Positions 6,482 through 10,828 of a stretch of DNA of 10,828 nucleotides are shown here, piece after piece (positions within the stretch are counted from its first letter, which is position 1; every line of letters begins with the position of its first letter). The stretch comes from Streptomyces caelestis. Its GTDB lineage: Bacteria > Actinomycetota > Actinomycetes > Streptomycetales > Streptomycetaceae. The DNA lies in the NCBI RefSeq assembly GCF_001279005.1, contig NZ_LGCN01000266.1, positions 1 to 10,828 on the forward strand, given 5' to 3'. Below the pieces are notes generated by a model, which was not told the origin of the DNA, made no database searches, and saw only the letters and a list, made by a program, of their open reading frames with translations. The position numbers were made by a program, and so were the translations under genes.

Positions 6482-6494
6482 AAACGCCCTCTTA
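6482..6494 (-). repeat. Right inverted repeat of the second IS5 element
   Basis: AAACGCCCTCTTA is an exact inverted match to 5390-5402. On the minus strand its outer end TAA (6494-6492) is the stop codon of the multicopper oxidase gene. Confidence 0.87.
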
Positions 6495-8126
6495 TCCCTG
6501 GTATGCAAGGGTCGTCATCATCCCGGACTCCGAGTGGTAGATGTTGTGGCAGTGCAGCATCCACAGTCCGGGGTTGCCCGCGTCGAAGTCCGCCACCAGC
6601 TTGTTGTGCGGCAGCACGATCGACGTGTCCTTGCGGGCACCGTTCGAGTCCACGCCGGCGAGGGAGAACGTGTGGCCGTGCAGATGCACGGGGTGCCACA
6701 TGTGGGTGGCGTTGATGACCACCAGCCGCACCCGCTCGCCCCGTTCGACCTTGTGGAGCGTATCCGGGTTGTAGGGCTCGTGGTCGATTCCCCAGTCGTA
6801 CTCCTTCATGCCACCGGTCAGCTTGACCCGGAGCAGCCGGTCGTACCTGCGGCGGGGCATCGCCACCGACTCATCCGGCCCGAGCCGGCGGGCGGACACC
6901 AGCACCTCACGGTCCAGCTCCGCAGGGTGCGCGGACGGCTTGGGGACCGCTCCGGCACCCGTACGCAGGACGGCCATGGCCCGGCCCCCCTTCCCCTCGG
7001 CGAGCGCGACAAGCGGGAAGACACCCGACTGCGCGGTGATCAGCACGTCGTACCGCTCTGCCATGCCGATGACCAGTGCGTCCGTCTTGTACGGCTGCAC
7101 GGGAAAGCCGTCGCTGTGGGTAATGGTCATCCGGTGTCCGCCGAGCGCCACCCGGAAGGCCGACTCCCCGCCGGCGTTGATGATGCGCAGCCTGATCCGG
7201 TCGCCGGGCTTGGCCGTGAACTGCGTGGGGTCGTCCGCTGTGCGCCCGTTGATCAGGTAGTAGGGGTAGGCGATGTGTCCCGCGTGACCGCCGAGCAGCT
7301 TGCTGGTGGCTCCCGCCATCAGTCGCTTCGGCCCTTTCCGTCGATACGGCGACGGCGAGGGCGCCCGTCCTGGACCCTTCCCGTCGTCCGCCAACGCCCC
7401 GCCACCGGCCCCCACGGGTCCCTCCGGCCTGTTGCCGTGCCCCACCGGGGGCTTGCCCTTACGGAGCTGGTAGAGAACATCGTCGGGGGTGGAGCCGTCC
7501 ACTCCGTCGATCCAGTCGTCCAGCAAGACAATCCACTCGTGGTCGTACCCGAGTGGCTCCTTCGGGTCGTCGACGATGAGTGGCGCGTACAGGCCACGGT
7601 CAATCTGCACCCCCATGTGAGGGTGGAACCAGTAGGTGCCGGGATGCGTCGCGGTGAAGCGGTAGTCGAATGTCTCACCGGGTTCGACCGGCCGCTGCGT
7701 CACACCGGGCACACCGTCCATGTCGTTGCGCAGCGCAATACCGTGCCAGTGCACGGTCGTCGCCTCCGGCAGGTGGTTGGCCAGCGTCAACGCCACAGTG
7801 TCACCTGCGGTGACCCGCACCTCCCGGCCCGGCAGCAACCCCTCATACGTCCACGACCTGAAGGTACGTCCGGCGCCCAACTCGACCGGCGACGGGGTGG
7901 CCCTCAAGGTGTGCTTACGGAGCGGTTCGGCGGGGGTCGGATGTGCCCTGCCGGCCTCTCTGCCGTTCGGAGCGGATCCGGCCGGCGCGGGCGCGCCCGG
8001 GTGGCCGCCGTCCTGCGAGCCGGCATGGGAGCAGGCGGCGAGCAGCCCGGAACCCGCGGCCGCGATACCGGCGCCGAGTACGGCGCGACGTGTGGGGGAG
8101 GTCTGACTGGTGCGGTCCGTGCGCAT
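6492..8126 (-). CDS. Multicopper oxidase, Tat-exported lipoprotein
   Basis: This 544-residue, three-cupredoxin enzyme oxidises phenols or metal ions and reduces O2 to water. The N-terminus SPTRRAVLGAG (residues 10-20) is a twin-arginine signal, and LLAAC places a lipidated Cys at residue 32, so the folded copper enzyme should sit on the outer face of the membrane. All four copper-binding blocks are present: HWHG (126-129), WFHPHMG (166-172, His168 and His170), HPVHLHGHTF (478-487) and HCHNIYHSESGMM (525-537), with the T1 Cys526 and a Met axial candidate. A Gly/Pro/Ala-rich, probably disordered insert lies at about 222-270. ATG 8126 follows GAGGT by 10 bases and directly precedes the signal peptide. 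The TAA stop is the end of the adjacent IS; the last motif is complete, so little or nothing of the enzyme is lost. Copper resistance or laccase-like activity are both possible. Confidence 0.93.
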   Translation of the reverse strand: MRTDRTSQTSPTRRAVLGAGIAAAGSGLLAACSHAGSQDGGHPGAPAPAGSAPNGREAGRAHPTPAEPLRKHTLRATPSPVELGAGRTFRSWTYEGLLPGREVRVTAGDTVALTLANHLPEATTVHWHGIALRNDMDGVPGVTQRPVEPGETFDYRFTATHPGTYWFHPHMGVQIDRGLYAPLIVDDPKEPLGYDHEWIVLLDDWIDGVDGSTPDDVLYQLRKGKPPVGHGNRPEGPVGAGGGALADDGKGPGRAPSPSPYRRKGPKRLMAGATSKLLGGHAGHIAYPYYLINGRTADDPTQFTAKPGDRIRLRIINAGGESAFRVALGGHRMTITHSDGFPVQPYKTDALVIGMAERYDVLITAQSGVFPLVALAEGKGGRAMAVLRTGAGAVPKPSAHPAELDREVLVSARRLGPDESVAMPRRRYDRLLRVKLTGGMKEYDWGIDHEPYNPDTLHKVERGERVRLVVINATHMWHPVHLHGHTFSLAGVDSNGARKDTSIVLPHNKLVADFDAGNPGLWMLHCHNIYHSESGMMTTLAYQG

Positions 8127-8575
8127 GACTGGGTGTACCTCGCTGGTCGGGAGAAGGCAGGTGAAGGCGTGGGTCTGCCACCATCGCCCGGACAGGACCA
8201 GACGGCCGGAGGCGCTCTTCCTCACGAGGCACCGACGGGGCGGTGAGCACATCCGGTGGGCGGCGGAACCGACTGTCGCGGAGATCGGCGAGCGTCCCTC
8301 GCCGGTGTCCGGAACGCAGCTCAGTGCGGCCGTGCGGATATCCCGAGCGGCAGGGCACCGGACGGCACCCGCCGTCCGCGCAGGCCGCGCCCGCATCCGG
8401 CCCTCGGGTCAGTCACCATGTGAGCACACTACCCCCGCCGGGCATACATTCGGGATATATGGGTGGAATCGACACGGCCATATGATCAGCTCGCCCCAAG
8501 GGACAGGGCGGCAGGCCCGGCCGGAATGCGGGGGCAGCACCGCGCGCACATCGCCGTCTTGCGGGTGCCCGCTCA
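8127..8575 (-). other. Gene-free upstream region of the multicopper oxidase
   Basis: No frame in this ~450-bp stretch reads like protein. It should hold the oxidase promoter, but I cannot place one. The part around 8430-8490 is less GC-rich than its surroundings and includes TACCCCCGCCGGGCATA (8430-8446), an imperfect dyad faintly like copper-repressor (CsoR) sites, and CGGGATATATGGGTGG (8451-8466). Both are about 300 bp from the start codon, so a link to the oxidase is only a suggestion. Confidence 0.3.
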
Positions 8576-8623
8576 GTACTGCAACGGTGCCTACCGTGAC
8601 TGCCGGCCAGTTCGGTCGTCGGT

Positions 8624-8848
8624 GTGGTCATGGGTGGGGACCTTGCCGATGGCAGGTCGTGGGCGGGTGAGCTGGATGTGGTGCACGAGCGGTTCGTGCA
8701 TCGGTTCAGCCGGGAGGAGCCGCGTCGGTCTGCGCTTGCCTACATGCGGGGGCTGATCGCGCCGCTGCAGCGGAAGAACGGCTGGACGCCGGCGGAGGAG
8801 GCCGGACACGCGGGACCCGATCGCATCCAGCGGTTGCTGAACCGGATT
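8624..8848 (+). pseudogene. IS701-family transposase, N-terminal relic
   Basis: About 75 residues match the N-terminal domain of IS701 transposases: ELDVVHERFVHRFSREEPRR, SALAYMRGLIAPLQRKNGWT, EEAGHAGPDRIQRLLNRI. The similarity stops abruptly after LLNRI (8848), where family members continue with a WDAD-type segment and the catalytic core; nothing of the DDE domain remains. It differs clearly in sequence from the IS701 copy at 3307-4751, so it comes from a separate, older insertion. The frame happens to stay open into the methyltransferase gene downstream, which could mislead gene callers into a fused 582-residue protein. Confidence 0.85.
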
Positions 8849-9157
8849 CGTCCCCTGCACCCACGCCGCGAGCGAAGGCATCCGGGCGGGCCTGGCATTC
8901 ACCGAACCGGGGTGGGGGCGCTGACCGGATTCGACACGGTGGGCGCCTTGCACTCAGCCCACTCCGGCGGTGCGCGAGGCCGGCTCCGCCACGGCCTCGT
9001 CGAGCGCCAACTCCGCGCCGAACTCCCCGGCCCGCCAGGGTCTCGGTGCACGCCGCGCTACTCGTCGGGAGCCCGCTCTCCACCTCCTCCCGGCTGGCCT
9101 CTTGTGGTTGCCGCCTGGCCGCCATGCCCACACCCGCCCCTGCGAAGGACGACGCAC
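8849..9157 (+). other. Spacer between transposase relic and methyltransferase
   Basis: This 309-bp stretch has no recognisable gene. One short frame from GTG 9046 to TGA 9166-9168 would encode 40 residues with a Ser/Thr/Cys-rich middle (GSPLSTSSRLASCGCRLAA) and overlaps the start of the methyltransferase. The same frame stays open upstream without a convincing start. The promoter of the methyltransferase should be here but is not evident. Confidence 0.3.
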
Positions 9158-10372
9158 ATGTCTGTTGACACCCAGATCACCGATACGAGCAGCCTGCGTG
9201 CCGCCATGGTCGACCGCCTCACCTCCGCGGGCGTGCTCACCGACCTCTCGCTGCGCGACGCCCTGCTCGACGTTCGCCGCGAGATGCTCCTGCCCCATGC
9301 CTATGTGCGGGTCAGCGGCCCGGGCGCTGACCCCATCGACTGGCGCCTCCTCGACGGCTCCCACCCCGAGGACCGTCGGGAGTGGCTCGACCTGATCCAC
9401 AGCGACGAGTCGATCCTGCTCCAGCGCGACGGCGAACCCCTCGACATGCTCACTCGCGGCCCGGTGACCGGCGGCCACATGACCTCCATGTCCACTTACA
9501 CACCCGCCACGGTCGAAGCCCTCCAGACGCTCGGGCTCGCGCCGGGTCTGCGCTACCTGGAGCTCGGGCCCGGCCCCGGCGTCTCACTCGCGCTCGCAGC
9601 CACCATCACCGGCCCCGGGCTCGCCACCGGCGTGGAGCGGGACGCGCACATGGCGGCCTTCGCGCAGCGGAACCTCGACCGGCTAGGCGTCGGCGCGGCA
9701 GTGGTCGAGGGGGACGCGCTCGACGGGCACGAGGCCCGGGCGGCGTACGACCGGATCCACTCCGGCATCGGCGTACCGTGCGTCCCGCTCGCGTGGGTGG
9801 AGCAGCTGGCGCCCGGCGGACGGCTGCTGACCACACTCGCGACCCGGACTCCGAGCTGGCCCGGACAGCTCCTCGTCACCCGCCCGAACCGCGGCCGGGA
9901 AGAAGCCGTCCTCCGCGGCAGGCCGCGGGGATACCGGCCGATGCTGGGCTACCGGTGGCTGTCCGCCCTCGATCACCGGGCTCGCATCAAGGCCGACCCG
10001 GGCACGGCGCGGCCCACCCGGCTCGCACCGCCGCCGGACGACTCCTATGGATTCTGGCTCGCCGCCGCGTATCTGGTCCCCGGCACAGTGCGGGACTTCC
10101 AGGCCGAGACGATGACGATCGTCGCCCCCGAGGACGACTCCTGGGCTGTGGTCGGCCCCGGTGACGGGACTGTTCGCATCCACGGGCCGCGCGACGTGTG
10201 GGCCGAACTCGAAGACCTCCACGCCCGCTGGGAGGCAGCCGGCCGGCCGGAGAGGTACACCGTTGATCTCACCGTAGGAACGGAGGCCCAGCACGTCGCC
10301 TCCGGCCCGGGACCAAAGGCGCTGACCTGGACGTTGCCTCCCCTCGCCACCGTTCCCCGGCCGACGCCGTGA
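9158..10372 (+). CDS. PIMT-like O-methyltransferase of RiPP-maturation type
   Basis: This is a 404-residue SAM-dependent methyltransferase. The N-terminal part (residues 14-50, RAAMVDRLTSAGVLTDLSLR, REMLLPHAYV) resembles the start of protein-L-isoaspartate methyltransferases. HSDESILLQRDG (81-92) and TSMSTYTPATVEAL (109-122) correspond to the Ser/Thr-rich substrate loop of that family. The SAM site has motif I LELGPGPGVS (134-143), the acidic post-I GVERD (158-162) and YDRIHSGIGVP (197-207) before EQLAPGGRLL. The C-terminal extension (about 295-393: YGFWLAAAYLVPG, VRIHGPRDVWAELEDLHARW, then LTVGTEAQHV) is the kind found in methyltransferases accompanying ATP-grasp (graspetide) and FxLD lanthipeptide systems, which modify Asp in a peptide. 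ATG 9158 was chosen because GAAGGA stands upstream at 9144-9149; earlier in-frame codons belong to the IS701 relic. No partner enzyme is in the window. Assignment to the FxLD or ATP-grasp subgroup is from recall and needs a profile search. Confidence 0.8.
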   Translation: MSVDTQITDTSSLRAAMVDRLTSAGVLTDLSLRDALLDVRREMLLPHAYVRVSGPGADPIDWRLLDGSHPEDRREWLDLIHSDESILLQRDGEPLDMLTRGPVTGGHMTSMSTYTPATVEALQTLGLAPGLRYLELGPGPGVSLALAATITGPGLATGVERDAHMAAFAQRNLDRLGVGAAVVEGDALDGHEARAAYDRIHSGIGVPCVPLAWVEQLAPGGRLLTTLATRTPSWPGQLLVTRPNRGREEAVLRGRPRGYRPMLGYRWLSALDHRARIKADPGTARPTRLAPPPDDSYGFWLAAAYLVPGTVRDFQAETMTIVAPEDDSWAVVGPGDGTVRIHGPRDVWAELEDLHARWEAAGRPERYTVDLTVGTEAQHVASGPGPKALTWTLPPLATVPRPTP

Positions 10373-10432
10373 TCCTGCCCGCGCGAATCGCCCTTGCTCC
10401 GCACACCAGCCGTTCAGCGAACAGGAGCACGA

Positions 10433-10576
10433 ATGCCCCCGCGTCACAGCCCTCTTCCTCCCCGAGCCGACAGCTCCGCCGTGCCGGCTGGCCCGAGGGC
10501 TTCCTCCGCCATCGCTCCGGCGACGGGTGCCTCAAGTGCGCGAACGACTGCGCCGCTAGTGAGATTGTCGGCGTGA
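10433..10576 (+). pseudogene. Short ORF behind the methyltransferase, cut by IS630
   Basis: AGGAG (10423-10427) stands 5 bases before ATG 10433, a good ribosome-binding site 60 bp after the methyltransferase stop. The frame gives about 41 residues rich in Pro, Ala and Ser (MPPRHSPLPPRADSSAVPAG) before it enters the IS630 transposase gene at 10556 and stops at 10574-10576. It could be the N-terminus of the next gene of a former methyltransferase operon, cut off by the insertion, or a chance frame. I recognise no family in it. Confidence 0.35.
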
Positions 10577-10828
10577 TGTCGTCAGGGTGAGTCCGGTCGG
10601 GGCGAGGCATCCGTCGATGGTTTCGCTGCGGTACCGGAGTGCGCGGAGAGGGCGGCGCAGGGTGTGCCTCAGGTGGTCGGGGTCGGTGAAGGCGGTGTTG
10701 TTCCGGCCCGCGCGTCGGAGCAGCGCCCGGATGCCTTCGACCGGGTTCAGGTCGGGTGCGTAAGGCGGTAACTGGTAGGCGGTGATCCAGTCGCGGGTGT
10801 CGATAAAGGCCCGCAGCCGGGCGTCCAG
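10556..10828 (-). CDS. IS630-family transposase (C-terminal part)
   Basis: This gene enters from beyond the right edge and ends at TAG 10556-10558; 90 residues are visible. They include RDWITAYQLPPYAPDLNPVE, the classic IS630/Tc1-type segment holding the last catalytic acidic residue (Glu of NPVEG), then GIRALLRRAGRNN, and RALRYRSETIDGCLAPTGL, typical of the C-terminus in actinobacterial members. IS630 elements insert at TA. The TA at 10557-10558, inside the stop codon, is a candidate outer boundary, but the inverted repeat cannot be confirmed because the other end is outside the window. Confidence 0.9.
   Translation of the reverse strand: MDARLRAFIDTRDWITAYQLPPYAPDLNPVEGIRALLRRAGRNNTAFTDPDHLRHTLRRPLRALRYRSETIDGCLAPTGLTLTTSRRQSH

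Larger units (their letters stand above)
5390..6494 (+). mobile_element. Second IS5-family insertion sequence (about 1.1 kb)
   Basis: Perfect 13-bp inverted repeats TAAGAGGGCGTTT (5390-5402) and AAACGCCCTCTTA (6482-6494) bound an intact transposase gene. If the outer TA on each side is the target duplication, the element proper is 5392-6492. No longer direct repeat is visible: the outer trinucleotides are TAA and TTA. The left 5403-5615 segment is non-coding and long for this family. It is unrelated in sequence to the element at 405-1268. Confidence 0.85.

Noticed and set aside
6471..8246. A 591-codon open frame on the + strand opposite the multicopper oxidase
   Set aside because: Its translation has no domain or motif, while the minus strand shows all four copper-binding blocks and a signal peptide. 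It is an antisense by-product of high GC content.
8430..8466. Copper-responsive (CsoR-like) operator for the multicopper oxidase
   Set aside because: The dyad is imperfect and about 300 bp from the start codon, and no regulator gene is nearby; it is too weak to list as a site.
8624..10372. A single 582-residue protein joining an IS701-like N-terminus to the methyltransferase
   Set aside because: The first ~75 residues are a transposase relic and the next ~100 are low-quality spacer. The methyltransferase has its own ATG at 9158 with an upstream GAAGGA, so the open frame is accidental.
10369..10590. A 73-codon frame overlapping the methyltransferase stop, with a Cys-containing end (GDGCLKCANDCAAS)
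   Set aside because: It looks superficially like a cysteine-rich peptide, but it runs through the IS630 transposase gene, and the competing frame at 10433 has the better ribosome-binding site. I see no leader or family match.
1..10828. CRISPR arrays, tRNA or rRNA genes, phage genes, toxin-antitoxin pairs
   Set aside because: I looked for regularly spaced repeats, cloverleaf-type sequences and typical small paired genes on both strands and saw none. The only repeats found are IS ends and target duplications.

Overview
The window is high-GC DNA with strong G/C preference at third codon positions, GTG starts, a streptomycete-type EctB, a twin-arginine lipoprotein and actinobacterial IS5, IS701 and IS630 transposases. 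A Streptomyces or a close relative is the best guess. It reads as an accessory, IS-riddled patch attached to the end of an ectoine locus.

Layout. (1) 1-332: the last ~110 residues of EctB, followed 35 bp later by a GC-rich hairpin; ectC, which normally follows, is absent. (2) 405-1268: a complete IS5-family element with 22-bp perfect inverted repeats, a TAA target duplication and a two-frame transposase joined by a -1 slippery site. (3) 1271-1432: a coding-like scrap of unknown origin that overlaps the 3' end of the next gene. (4) 1395-2345 (-): a double-module Lrp/AsnC regulator, divergent from (5) 2431-3306 (+): a two-domain VOC/glyoxalase-like protein. (6) 3307-4751: an IS701-family element with a CTAA duplication, inserted exactly on the VOC stop codon; its transposase is frameshifted. 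(7) 4862-5392 (+): a DoxX-like membrane protein, probably once the partner of the VOC gene. (8) 5390-6494: a second, different IS5-family element whose ends supply the stop codons of both flanking genes. (9) 6492-8126 (-): a Tat-exported multicopper oxidase lipoprotein. (10) 8127-9157: gene-poor DNA holding an IS701 transposase N-terminal relic. (11) 9158-10372 (+): a PIMT-like methyltransferase of the kind that accompanies RiPP maturation, followed by a short ORF (10433 onward) that runs into (12) 10556-10828 (-): the C-terminus of an IS630-family transposase leaving the window.

How the genes may work together: the Lrp regulator, VOC protein and DoxX protein look like an old regulator/enzyme/membrane-protein set that IS701 has split without damaging any of the reading frames. 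The multicopper oxidase is probably an independent envelope copper or phenol oxidase. The methyltransferase appears orphaned from its RiPP partners: no ligase, lanthionine synthetase or convincing precursor is visible here. I do not see a complete new system. The most notable signals are the broken ectoine operon, the insertions placed precisely at gene ends, and the orphan RiPP-type methyltransferase with one weak candidate peptide in front of it.
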